Virus record (IMG/VR): IMGVR_UViG_3300010885_027770
Coordinates: 1 to 44,044 of that record
Length of the DNA stretch: 44,044 nt
From: a virus
Strand: one strand, 5' to 3'
Shown here: positions 25,795 through 32,480 of the stretch, in pieces
Layout: each line of letters starts with the position of its first letter
Position numbering within the stretch: position 1 is the first letter of the stretch
The notes under the pieces: generated by a model
Told to the model about the DNA's origin: nothing
Seen by the model: only the letters and a program-made list of their open reading frames with translations
Databases searched by the model: none
Made by a program: the position numbers and the translations under genes

Positions 25795-26453
25795 TGTTTG
25801 AACATAATTTAATTGAACTGCCTCGGTTGGAACGTATTGATGGAGCAATCCGTCTATATAAAACTCCAACCGGGGCTTTATATCCTTCAGTCACTACAGT
25901 AATCGGAGCAGCAGCTGACAAGTCTGGTCTTGATGATTGGCGCCGAGCTGTAGGTGAAGAGGAAGCAAATCGAGTTTCAGCTAGAGCGGCTCGACGAGGC
26001 ACGGAAGTTCACAGGCTCTGTGAGGATTTAGTTCTTAACAGACCTATTGATCTACGTAGAGAAATGCCTTTCAATATCCAGATGTTTAAGCAATTGGAAC
26101 GAAAGTTAACTGCAAATGTAACCAATGTTCGAGGTTCTGAACTATTCCTCTACTCTGATAAACTTAAGGTTGCTGGAGCTTGTGATCTTATATCTGACTA
26201 TGCTGGCAAAAAGTCAATTATCGACTTTAAGACATCTGGTAAGAATAAACGGAAAGAATGGATTGAAGGCTATTTTATTCAGGCAACTCTTTATTCGATG
26301 ATGTTCTATGAGCGGACTGGCCTTAAGCATTCTCAGCTTGTTATTATGATAGCAGTTGAGGAAGAAGATCAACCTCAGATCTTTATCGAGCAAGCATCCA
26401 ACTATATGGCCAAAGCCAAGCAGATCTGTGATCAGTTTCACCTAACACATTAA
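25794..26453 (+). CDS. PD-(D/E)XK nuclease
   Basis: 219 residues. The nuclease motif is VAGACDLISDYAGKKSIIDFKTSG: Asp, then D-x-K (IIDFKTS). An upstream Glu/His helix (RGTEVHRLCEDL) completes the active site, as in the RecB/exonuclease group. Marine T4-like phages carry such an exonuclease near replication genes. It could act in recombination or host DNA degradation. A terminator follows. Confidence 0.82.
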   Translation: MFEHNLIELPRLERIDGAIRLYKTPTGALYPSVTTVIGAAADKSGLDDWRRAVGEEEANRVSARAARRGTEVHRLCEDLVLNRPIDLRREMPFNIQMFKQLERKLTANVTNVRGSELFLYSDKLKVAGACDLISDYAGKKSIIDFKTSGKNKRKEWIEGYFIQATLYSMMFYERTGLKHSQLVIMIAVEEEDQPQIFIEQASNYMAKAKQICDQFHLTH

Positions 26454-26470
26454 TCTACTTTAAAACTTAA

Positions 26471-26506
26471 AAGTGCAGTAGGAATCGTTCTTGCTGCACT
26501 TTTTTG
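26471..26506 (+). terminator. Rho-independent terminator
   Basis: AAGTGCAG (26471-26478) pairs with CTGCACTT (26494-26501) and runs into TTTTTTG. It ends the replication block. The next promoter begins within a few bases. Confidence 0.9.
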
Positions 26507-26535
26507 TTTACTTTTTTATCAGAATATGGTAGTTT
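26507..26535 (+). promoter_or_regulatory. Early promoter of the cassette family
   Basis: TTTACT (26507-26512), a 17-bp spacer, TAGTTT (26530-26535), then a leader with GAGGAATGAGGAAGGA before ATG 26567. It is the most 5' member of the accessory-region promoter cassette. Confidence 0.7.
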
Positions 26536-26566
26536 AAGAATATGAGGAATGAGGAAGGAATTCAAA

Positions 26567-26899
26567 ATGATTAAGGTTTATCAAATCCGTCTCACCGACA
26601 ATGAAGTTAATATGATCAATGGTGACTGTGGTTATACTCCCCGCATCAAGGCCTACTTTGATCGTGGGATCGAATCAAGGTTCAAGGCTGAAAATTTCCA
26701 GTATTACGATCATGTTGCCAACGTTGATGTTGATGGCTTTGAACAGGCTTTCCGTGTTATGAACCTCTGGGAAGATGATGAAAACTTTGATCGTGTCGAA
26801 CGACTCGGTCGTTGCTCGTCTATGTCGGTTGGTGATATTGTTGCCGATCATGATGGTACTTTGTACCGTTGTGCTTCGTTTGGCTTTACTGCTCTTTAA
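26567..26899 (+). CDS. Accessory phage protein with SVGDI motif
   Basis: 110 residues from ATG 26567 (AAGGAA six bases upstream; ATG 26549 would absorb the binding site). It begins MIKVYQIRLTDNEVNMIN. HVANVDVDGFEQAFRVMNLW and CSSMSVGDIVADHDGTLYRC are typical of small accessory proteins of large phages and plasmids. The function is unknown. It is the first gene of the early region, where GC is higher than upstream. Confidence 0.65.
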   Translation: MIKVYQIRLTDNEVNMINGDCGYTPRIKAYFDRGIESRFKAENFQYYDHVANVDVDGFEQAFRVMNLWEDDENFDRVERLGRCSSMSVGDIVADHDGTLYRCASFGFTAL

Positions 26900-26911
26900 G
26901 GATATTTGATT

Positions 26912-27331
26912 ATGACTAAGATTGTTTATAATGCTTGCTATGGAGGCTTCAGCCTTTCCCACGAGGCGATTATGCGCTATGCCGAGATCAAGGATATTAC
27001 TTTGTATCCTCACAAAGGTCAGTTTGGATTGACCAGTTATTATCTCTGTTCTATTGAAGAATATGATAGAATCCAGGCAGAAGAAAATGCTGCGCCAGTT
27101 GGACTAGGTCGTTACGCGCGATCAAATGCAATGTATTTTAGCGATAGAGATATTGAGCGCAATGATCCTATTCTAGTTCAGGTCGTAGAAGAACTTGGTG
27201 ATAAAGCTAATGGTTCGCATGCCAAGTTGCGGATTGAAGAGATTTCTCCGGGCACTATGTATCGTATTGATGAGTATGATGGATATGAGTCTGTGGAAAC
27301 CAAAGATAGCTATGATTGGAAAGTTGCGTAA
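26912..27331 (+). CDS. Widespread conserved phage protein
   Basis: 139 residues from ATG 26912, with AAGGA upstream. YNACYGGFSLSHEAIMRYAE, then DRDIERNDPILVQVVEELGD, ANGSHAKLRIEEI and YRIDEYDGYESVETKD, match a family found in phages of very different hosts. No catalytic motif is known to me. It is co-transcribed with the gene at 26567. Confidence 0.75.
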   Translation: MTKIVYNACYGGFSLSHEAIMRYAEIKDITLYPHKGQFGLTSYYLCSIEEYDRIQAEENAAPVGLGRYARSNAMYFSDRDIERNDPILVQVVEELGDKANGSHAKLRIEEISPGTMYRIDEYDGYESVETKDSYDWKVA

Positions 27332-27341
27332 ACTTTATTGG

Positions 27342-27370
27342 TTGACATTTTTTCAAAACAATGGTAGACT
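27342..27370 (+). promoter_or_regulatory. Early promoter cassette copy
   Basis: TTGACA (27342-27347), a 17-bp spacer, TAGACT (27365-27370), then AAACTATAAGGAATGAGG. It is one of the best matches to the family consensus. Confidence 0.85.
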
Positions 27371-27384
27371 AAACTATAAGGAAT

Positions 27385-27430
27385 GAGGAAGTCGTTCGGA
27401 AATTGACGGCAGGTCTAGGTTGACTTCCTC
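27385..27430 (+). promoter_or_regulatory. Leader hairpin, possible attenuator
   Basis: GAGGAAGTC (27385-27393) pairs exactly with GACTTCCTC (27422-27430), and a pyrimidine run (TTCCTTTCTTTTTT) follows. The 5' arm uses the leader's GAGGAA, so the usual cassette binding site is hidden and a new GGAGA appears at 27445. This could be an attenuator or a terminator-like element before the small genes. Confidence 0.55.
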
Positions 27431-27456
27431 TTCCTTTCTTTTTTGGAGACACTGTG

Positions 27457-27657
27457 ATGGAATATTTTCTTGTCATTGGTACCGTCTATCGTACTTACTA
27501 CATGGACGAACAAACCAAGTTTGATGATATGAGGTTGGTTAAGGCTATCTCCGTGAGTGAAGCCGAACGCAAATATCATGAATATTGGTCTGGTCAGACC
27601 AACGAATACAGTGTGTATTATAGTGCCACTGGTCATGCCTTTCCCACCATTGTTTAA
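27457..27657 (+). CDS. Small hypothetical protein
   Basis: 66 residues from ATG 27457 (GGAGA upstream); GTG 27454 is adjacent in frame. It begins MEYFLVIGTVYRTYYMDEQT, and SVSEAERKYHEYWSGQTN follows. It looks like an alpha/beta protein similar in style to the 54-residue protein at 42654. Function unknown. Confidence 0.65.
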   Translation: MEYFLVIGTVYRTYYMDEQTKFDDMRLVKAISVSEAERKYHEYWSGQTNEYSVYYSATGHAFPTIV

Positions 27658-27668
27658 GGACTTTCAAT

Positions 27669-27848
27669 ATGTTTGTAGTTTGTGCAGAACGTCCCAGTGG
27701 TCGACCTTTCATGCCACAATCTTTTTCAACGCTTGAGGAAGCTATGGACTTTCTTGATCTTCCCGGTGTTGCCATGGGAACAATTCATTCCAAATATGCT
27801 GGTGGTCAAATTGTTTTCACTAATGATCCTGATGATATGGAGTCTTAA
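27669..27848 (+). CDS. Small hypothetical protein
   Basis: 59 residues (MFVVCAERPSGRPFMPQSF...), with AAGGAC upstream. SFSTLEEAMDFLDLPGVAMG suggests a helix with a short strand before it. It is followed after two bases by the next small gene. Function unknown. Confidence 0.55.
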   Translation: MFVVCAERPSGRPFMPQSFSTLEEAMDFLDLPGVAMGTIHSKYAGGQIVFTNDPDDMES

Positions 27849-27850
27849 AA

Positions 27851-27985
27851 ATGACTGGCATGGATTATTTTCTGGCAATCGTTGGTATCGTTCTCATGGC
27901 AGCACCAGAGTCGATCATCCTTCCACTCATTGGTCTAATCATCTTTCTGGTGAGCGTTCTCCCAGAGCTTGGTAGAGGTAACTAG
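27851..27985 (+). CDS. Tiny membrane protein
   Basis: 44 residues, nearly all hydrophobic: YFLAIVGIVLMAAPESIILP and LIGLIIFLVSVLPELG form one long or two short membrane spans. The stop TAG overlaps the GTG start of the next gene by one base. Small early membrane proteins in phages often alter host transport or block superinfection; that is only a possibility here. Confidence 0.55.
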   Translation: MTGMDYFLAIVGIVLMAAPESIILPLIGLIIFLVSVLPELGRGN

Positions 27986-28188
27986 TGCGTATTCAAACGT
28001 TTGATGATGTAAACTTCCGAGGGCATCATCTAGTTGATGTAGTCTGGAATGTAGTCTCATCTCGGACTGGTGAAGCATATAAGATTAAAATGACTGACTA
28101 TGGACTCTCCTGCAATTGTACTGCAGGTGCAATGCGTGGTAAGTGTAAGCATGCACAATTTGTTCACGATCAACTGGTGGCAGACTAA
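27985..28188 (+). CDS. SWIM-type zinc finger protein
   Basis: 67 residues with a GTG start overlapping the previous stop. LSCNCTAGAMRGKCKHAQFV fits the SWIM pattern C-x-C-x(n)-C-x-H, a zinc module that binds DNA or protein. The remainder (FRGHHLVDVVWNVVSSRTGE...) is a small beta sheet. It is shorter than usual SWIM proteins, so the module stands alone. It overlaps the next start by one base. Confidence 0.68.
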   Translation: MRIQTFDDVNFRGHHLVDVVWNVVSSRTGEAYKIKMTDYGLSCNCTAGAMRGKCKHAQFVHDQLVAD

Positions 28189-28535
28189 TGAAAAAGAAAT
28201 CTGATGTTACGATTACCGCTAAGTTTGCTCAGGAGTTTCGAGAATACAATTCTCAGATGAAACGCCTTGGTAGTAAAACTAAGACTATGGATGAATATAT
28301 TACGTATCGTCTGGGTAAGTTCAGTCCAAAGCTTCGAGGTATTAAGACTGACAAGCTACAAGTCAGTGATCATCGAGACAAGTATCCTTCCGGTGAAGGT
28401 ATTGGTATTTCCTTTGCTAAACAAGCCAATACGTATACTGGTACGCTGATAAAGGGCGTTTCTACTATGCATAAGTCTAATGCTGTTCCAGTCATTTCCG
28501 AAGAGGAAATGAAAGAACATTCAAAGATGCGTTGA
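28188..28535 (+). CDS. Widespread conserved phage protein (GTLIKGVSTMHKSN family)
   Basis: 115 residues. The C-terminal YTGTLIKGVSTMHKSNAVPV followed by EMKEHSKMR is the mark of a family present in many phages. The N-terminus is charged and helical. No activity is known to me. Confidence 0.75.
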   Translation: MKKKSDVTITAKFAQEFREYNSQMKRLGSKTKTMDEYITYRLGKFSPKLRGIKTDKLQVSDHRDKYPSGEGIGISFAKQANTYTGTLIKGVSTMHKSNAVPVISEEEMKEHSKMR

Positions 28536-28544
28536 GTATTAGTT

Positions 28545-28967
28545 ATGATTAAAAGAATTATTCCAATTGAAGAACGACCTATGTGTATCGTTCAAGGTTG
28601 TTCTAATAAGGGACAGCATACGGGAAATTATAAAAAGAATGGTTATCCAAGTTTTAGAAAAACTTGCACAAAACATCATTCTATTAAGTATGGATTACAT
28701 GATTGGCATTATAAAATTCACAGAAAAGAATTTTGTGAAAATATTGATGGTAGACTTGAATTTAAATGTACTACAATAATTGATTACGAATGGCAACTTG
28801 ATATTGATCACATTGATGGTGATCCATCAAATAATAAATTAGAAAATCTTCAGACTCTATGTAAATGTTGTCATGCTATTAAGACTAAGACAGAACGTGA
28901 CTATATGTCACCAGGAAGAAAAACTTTAAAAGAAAATGAAAGTACAATTTTTAAGTTTTTTGGTTGA
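28545..28967 (+). CDS. HNH homing-type endonuclease
   Basis: 140 residues. The HNH core is LDIDHIDGDPSNNKLENLQT with LCKCCHAIKTK, and CIVQGCSNKG plus CTKHH give extra zinc ligands. Freestanding HNH nucleases of this type are mobile elements in phages. The gene is clearly more AT-rich than the genes on both sides, which supports late insertion. Its TGA stop is the TGA inside the next promoter's TTGACA. Confidence 0.85.
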   Translation: MIKRIIPIEERPMCIVQGCSNKGQHTGNYKKNGYPSFRKTCTKHHSIKYGLHDWHYKIHRKEFCENIDGRLEFKCTTIIDYEWQLDIDHIDGDPSNNKLENLQTLCKCCHAIKTKTERDYMSPGRKTLKENESTIFKFFG

Positions 28968-28992
28968 CATTTTTTCAAAACTATGGTAGACT
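28964..28992 (+). promoter_or_regulatory. Early promoter cassette copy
   Basis: TTGACA (28964-28969), a 17-bp spacer, TAGACT (28987-28992), then a leader with GAGGAG before ATG 29017. Confidence 0.85.
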
Positions 28993-29016
28993 AAACTATC
29001 AACTGAGGAGATAAAC

Positions 29017-29745
29017 ATGACTTCTGATCTTACGAAAATCAAGGCTCGTATTCTGGCCCTCTCTGCCAAGACTGTTAAGAATGGTTGTACCGAAGAAGAA
29101 GCTATGACGGCTATTTCGATGGTCGGTAAACTCCTCCAGCAATACAATCTGTCGATGGATGAAGTAGAACTTCGGGCAGAGGAATGCAACACTCTGGTAA
29201 TTAATACAGGAAGTAAAGTTCGGGGTGGTGTGTACTTTGCAGTTGCAGCTATTGGTTCTTTCACGGGCTGTAAGGTCTGGATTAATCGTTCACGCTTTGA
29301 ATTGAATTATTCGTTCTTCGGTCAGGAGAGTGATTTGCTCATGGCAAAATATCTTTATGATCTTATTGTTGAAGCAATCAAGACCGAATCTGTAAAGTTT
29401 AAAAAGACAAGTCCTTATATTATGGCTAAGTCAAAGAAGGCAGCAACCAGTTCATTTACTGTTGGTATGGGTAGTCGCGTTGCTACTCGTCTTAACAACA
29501 CCAGGAAAGAGAATGAAAAGGAACTCATTACTGCTCGAGGTGGTAATACAGCACTTGTCGTTCTAAAATCCAAGATTGTTGATGAAGCATATCGTGATCT
29601 TGGTCTTAAGCTCAGTAAAAATAACAATAAGACCAAAATCTATGATGGGTCTGCATATCGCAGCGGTCAGGCTGCTGGTGATCGTGTAAACCTCAATCGG
29701 CCTGTGAATGGTCCCGGTGAGAAAACTCTCCAAATTTGCGGTTGA
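29017..29745 (+). CDS. DUF2786-domain protein
   Basis: 242 residues. The N-terminal DUF2786 pattern is KIKARILALSAKTVKNGCTE with AISMVGKLLQQYNLS. The C-terminal part (DLIVEAIKTESVKF, SFTVGMGSRVATRL, LKSKIVDEAYRDLGLKL, YRSGQAAGDRVNL) matches the partner domain usually fused to it. Such proteins are common on phages and plasmids of many Gram-negative hosts; the function is not known. Its stop lies inside the next promoter. Confidence 0.82.
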   Translation: MTSDLTKIKARILALSAKTVKNGCTEEEAMTAISMVGKLLQQYNLSMDEVELRAEECNTLVINTGSKVRGGVYFAVAAIGSFTGCKVWINRSRFELNYSFFGQESDLLMAKYLYDLIVEAIKTESVKFKKTSPYIMAKSKKAATSSFTVGMGSRVATRLNNTRKENEKELITARGGNTALVVLKSKIVDEAYRDLGLKLSKNNNKTKIYDGSAYRSGQAAGDRVNLNRPVNGPGEKTLQICG

Positions 29746-29770
29746 CATTTTTTCAAAACTATGGTAGACT
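29742..29770 (+). promoter_or_regulatory. Early promoter cassette copy
   Basis: TTGACA (29742-29747), a 17-bp spacer, TAGACT (29765-29770), then AAACCATAAGGAATGGAGAT before ATG 29797. Confidence 0.85.
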
Positions 29771-29796
29771 AAACCATAAGGAATGGAGATCAACCA

Positions 29797-29949
29797 ATGA
29801 TTGAATATTATGAATATCAAGGTCTGTTGCTCAACTCCTACGAATGGGCAGGTGGTCTCGGTAAGGGACACAAGGAAGTCACCAAGAACCAGGCTGCTCG
29901 TCGGAAACAGGTAAAGTCCGGCGAAGCAATCATTGTGAAGGATAAGTAA
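29797..29949 (+). CDS. Small basic hypothetical protein
   Basis: 50 residues (MIEYYEYQGLLLNSYEWAGG...), directly after a cassette leader with GGAG. It is lysine-rich toward the end (GKGHKEVTKNQAARRKQVKS). A strong promoter for so short a gene suggests an early host-takeover peptide, which is inference. Confidence 0.65.
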   Translation: MIEYYEYQGLLLNSYEWAGGLGKGHKEVTKNQAARRKQVKSGEAIIVKDK

Positions 29950-29951
29950 AG

Positions 29952-30320
29952 ATGGGTTACGAAACACGCTATTCGCTTGAGATTAAGGCTAATGTTATTC
30001 AGAAGGAAGTCAAGGGTGTAGATGCCAATGGCAAGCCTGCTTCGGTCTTTGTTTGTGAGTCTGTCGACGTTGATGATCTGAAGAAAAAAATTGCCAATAT
30101 GATTGGTTATACCTATTTGTGGTCTGATCCCTGCAAGTGGTATAATCATGAGAAGGATATGCGAGAGTTTTCTCGGATGTATCCTGATATTCTCTTCATC
30201 CTTTCTGGTGAAGGCGAAGAGTCTGGCGATCTGTGGCGTGCTTACTTCAAGAATGGTAAGATGCAAATGACCATGGCCAAAATTGTCTACGATAAATTTG
30301 ATGCTGGACAACTAAAATAA
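29952..30320 (+). CDS. Conserved phage protein with GEGEESGDLW motif
   Basis: 122 residues, two bases after the previous stop, with AAGGATAAG upstream. KWYNHEKDMREFSRMYPDIL, LFILSGEGEESGDLWRAYF and NGKMQMTMAKI match a family common in phages, with an alpha/beta fold. The function is unknown. Confidence 0.72.
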   Translation: MGYETRYSLEIKANVIQKEVKGVDANGKPASVFVCESVDVDDLKKKIANMIGYTYLWSDPCKWYNHEKDMREFSRMYPDILFILSGEGEESGDLWRAYFKNGKMQMTMAKIVYDKFDAGQLK

Positions 30321-30333
30321 TTTTAAAAATTGT

Positions 30334-30362
30334 TTGACATTTTTGTCGGTCCGTGGTAGACT
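30334..30362 (+). promoter_or_regulatory. Early promoter cassette copy
   Basis: TTGACA (30334-30339), a 17-bp spacer, TAGACT (30357-30362), then AAACTATAAGGAATGGAGAT before ATG 30389. Confidence 0.85.
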
Positions 30363-30388
30363 AAACTATAAGGAATGGAGATTGAAAC

Positions 30389-31258
30389 ATGCCACGTGGT
30401 GTCCCTACTTCAGGTTTTCGTAAGCCCCGCGACAAGAAGGTCGTTAAGACTAAGACGGTAGCATCGGTTAAGACAGTTCAGGTTCCTGAGGTTGTCGAGA
30501 CTGATGCTGAAATCTTTAATCGGATCGTTGAGCGCTTTGAAGTTCTTGAACTGATGACTGAGGCTTCGATCACTGGTGATGCTACCTCGCTCATCGTCTC
30601 AGGTCCTGCTGGGCTCGGTAAGTCGTTTACCGTTGAAAAGGCTCTCCATGAGTGGGACCCAGAGGAATATAAACACACGATTGTGAAGGGCTACATTCGT
30701 CCTCCCTCACTCTATCGTCTTCTCTATCAGCATCGGGATGCTGGTCAAGTCTTGGTCTTTGATGATGCTGACTCGATCTTCTTTGATGATGTATCGCTCT
30801 CTCTTCTTAAGGCTGCATGTGACAGCAATAAGAACCGTCGCATCAGTTATCTGACGGAAGGTACCTTGCTTGACGGTGATGCTGATATTCTGCCACGCGG
30901 TTTCGACTTCCATGGTACCGTCATCTTCATCACCAATCTTGACTTTGATGCGATGATTAACAAGGGTCACAAGCTTGCTCCTCATCTTTCAGCTATGATC
31001 TCTCGGTCGCACTACATTGATCTTGCAATGAAGACCAAGCGTGATTATCTCATTCGGATCAAGCATGTTGTTGCTAACGGAATGCTCAAGGATGACGGTC
31101 TGTCTCCTACTGCCCAGGAAGATATCATTGCTTTTATCTTCAACAACCAGGACAAGATGCGCGAACTCTCGCTTCGCATGGTCCGCAAGGTTGCTGATAT
31201 TCGCCGCAAGGGTAACCCCAACTGGGAAAAGATTGCAAGAATTACCTGCTGCCGTTAA
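30389..31258 (+). CDS. AAA+ ATPase
   Basis: 289 residues. A basic tail (MPRGVPTSGFRKPRDKK...) precedes the ATPase core. Walker A is GPAGLGKS near residues 72-79, Walker B is VLVFDDAD near 121-128, sensor 1 is VIFITNLD, and an arginine is present in SAMISRSHYIDL. Many large phages encode this single-domain AAA+ protein; its target is not known to me. Its own early promoter suggests high expression. Confidence 0.85.
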   Translation: MPRGVPTSGFRKPRDKKVVKTKTVASVKTVQVPEVVETDAEIFNRIVERFEVLELMTEASITGDATSLIVSGPAGLGKSFTVEKALHEWDPEEYKHTIVKGYIRPPSLYRLLYQHRDAGQVLVFDDADSIFFDDVSLSLLKAACDSNKNRRISYLTEGTLLDGDADILPRGFDFHGTVIFITNLDFDAMINKGHKLAPHLSAMISRSHYIDLAMKTKRDYLIRIKHVVANGMLKDDGLSPTAQEDIIAFIFNNQDKMRELSLRMVRKVADIRRKGNPNWEKIARITCCR

Positions 31259-31264
31259 AATCGT

Positions 31265-31294
31265 TTGACATTTTTATCAAAGAAATGGTAGACT
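31265..31294 (+). promoter_or_regulatory. Early promoter cassette copy
   Basis: TTGACA (31265-31270), an 18-bp spacer, TAGACT (31289-31294), then AAACTATAGGGAATGGAGAT before ATG 31319. Confidence 0.83.
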
Positions 31295-31318
31295 AAACTA
31301 TAGGGAATGGAGATTGTT

Positions 31319-31558
31319 ATGACTGATCGTACCAAGCTTATCAATGACTTTCAGGAGTATGCCAATTCGCTTAGTTCCGGGTATCTCAAGACCTGGAAGG
31401 CAAACGGCATTATCTGTACTCTGACTGATAAGCGTCTTCCGATCATGGAAGATAATGTGCGACTTCTGGCATACCTCACCAATTGCCTTGCAATGGAAGG
31501 CTTTCGTAACACTGACATTGAAAAGATTCAGCGTTGGGTTATCGGGAAGGTGGGTTAA
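31319..31558 (+). CDS. Small hypothetical protein
   Basis: 79 residues from ATG 31319 (GGAG upstream; ATG 31307 lies inside the leader motif). The sequence MTDRTKLINDFQEYANSLSS ... LTDKRLPIMEDNVRLLAYL is helical and I do not recognise it. The 50 bases after its stop carry no gene I can defend. Confidence 0.65.
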   Translation: MTDRTKLINDFQEYANSLSSGYLKTWKANGIICTLTDKRLPIMEDNVRLLAYLTNCLAMEGFRNTDIEKIQRWVIGKVG

Positions 31559-31614
31559 TTATCCTGACTGCGATTGAAGTTATTCGCAACGGTGAGAAAA
31601 TCTTTTAAAGCAGT

Positions 31615-31643
31615 TTGACATATTTCTTGGTGTAGGTTATACA
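31615..31643 (+). promoter_or_regulatory. Early promoter cassette copy (variant -10)
   Basis: TTGACA (31615-31620), a 17-bp spacer, TATACA (31638-31643), then CTATAGGGAATGGAGAT before ATG 31669. The leader is conserved although the -10 differs. Confidence 0.8.
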
Positions 31644-31668
31644 TAATCTATAGGGAATGGAGATTGAC

Positions 31669-31836
31669 ATGTCAGAAGCTCGCTTTAATCCTGAAGGTAA
31701 GGAATTCCTTGGGGTCTATAGGATGCCCAACAAGCCTAATCTGAACCTTCCGGTTTTCTACGATGATAATGGCAATACTGTCAATATCATTGGTGTGAAG
31801 GTCAACCTCAATCGAATGATTCTTGTTGAAGATTAA
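31669..31836 (+). CDS. Small hypothetical protein
   Basis: 55 residues (MSEARFNPEGKEFLGVYRMP...), behind a full cassette leader. Strand-rich second half (NLPVFYDDNGNTVNIIGVKV). Its last 29 bases overlap the end of the minus-strand HNH gene. Function unknown. Confidence 0.65.
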   Translation: MSEARFNPEGKEFLGVYRMPNKPNLNLPVFYDDNGNTVNIIGVKVNLNRMILVED

Positions 31837-32332
31837 ACTTACATCTATCAAAATGCCATCTTTTCATGGCACGATATTGTCCTTCTTTATTACAATGTGG
31901 GCATATACTCATTGAATTGTTTTGGTTGGCTTTTAATTTACCATATTCACTTGAAAAATAAGAAGAATTTTTAGTTGGTTCTAAATTAAAAGCTTTTTGA
32001 ACACATTTAATGTGTGGTGAAGAAGGTTTAATTTTCTTTCTACAACCAACACAATAACAATCTAATTTGTTCCAAGCAGGAACTTTATTAGGTTTCTTGG
32101 CGTAACCACCTTTATAAGAACCTATTATATGTGCAAGTTTTGATGCATCAGATGGGTTAATTTGTTTGGAAAGAGATTTCCAAGCTATATAATCTTCCCA
32201 CTTATTATATTTCTCATATAGAATTCTATGCTCTTCTGCATGTTGTTCTATAGTGATGGTTATTAAATTTTTTGAATCATCGGTTCCTCCCATATGTCGT
32301 GGGATTATATGATGTTTATGATAAATACTCAT
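31808..32332 (-). CDS. HNH homing-type endonuclease on the minus strand
   Basis: 174 residues. The N-terminal HNH core is YHKHHIIPRHMGGTDDSKNL with EQHAEEHRILYEKY. Later cysteine pairs (CYCVGCRKKIKPSSPH, CPHCNKEGQYR) form zinc sites. A GGAG lies upstream on the minus strand, and an exact late box reads toward it from 32402. It is one of two minus-strand genes in the window and is very AT-rich, so it looks like a recent insertion. Its 3' end runs over the end of the gene at 31669. Confidence 0.85.
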   Translation of the reverse strand: MSIYHKHHIIPRHMGGTDDSKNLITITIEQHAEEHRILYEKYNKWEDYIAWKSLSKQINPSDASKLAHIIGSYKGGYAKKPNKVPAWNKLDCYCVGCRKKIKPSSPHIKCVQKAFNLEPTKNSSYFSSEYGKLKANQNNSMSICPHCNKEGQYRAMKRWHFDRCKFNLQQESFD

Positions 32333-32357
32333 AGCTGATACTCCATCTAGTATTAGA

Positions 32358-32387
32358 GCCTATGGGTACGCTAATACCGCGATAGGC
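32358..32387. other. Bulged hairpin at the start of the minus-strand HNH transcript
   Basis: GCCTAT (32358-32363) pairs with ATAGGC (32382-32387), and inside it GGTA (32365-32368) pairs with TACC (32375-32378). On the minus strand it would be the first structure of a transcript started from the late box at 32402. It may control that gene or separate the two convergent units. Confidence 0.5.
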
Positions 32388-32394
32388 AAAAATT

Positions 32395-32402
32395 TATTTA
32401 TA
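32395..32402 (-). promoter_or_regulatory. T4-type late promoter on the minus strand
   Basis: TATTTATA on the + strand is an exact TATAAATA on the minus strand, pointing at the HNH gene with a leader of about 55 bases. T4 intron endonucleases are likewise driven by late promoters. Confidence 0.55.
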
Positions 32403-32419
32403 AAAATTCCTGTAGCGGG

Positions 32420-32448
32420 TTGACATTTTATCAAAACAATGTTAAACT
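32420..32448 (+). promoter_or_regulatory. Early promoter cassette copy
   Basis: TTGACA (32420-32425), a 17-bp spacer, TAAACT (32443-32448). The leader differs from the family and has GAAGGAAGGA before ATG 32481. Confidence 0.78.
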
Positions 32449-32480
32449 TAATTTATCAACAACGAAGGAAGGAATTTATT

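Noticed and set aside
31559-31612. Short frame (LTAIEVIRNGEKIF) after the gene at 31319
   Set aside because: It would need a CTG start and has only about 15 codons; support is too thin.
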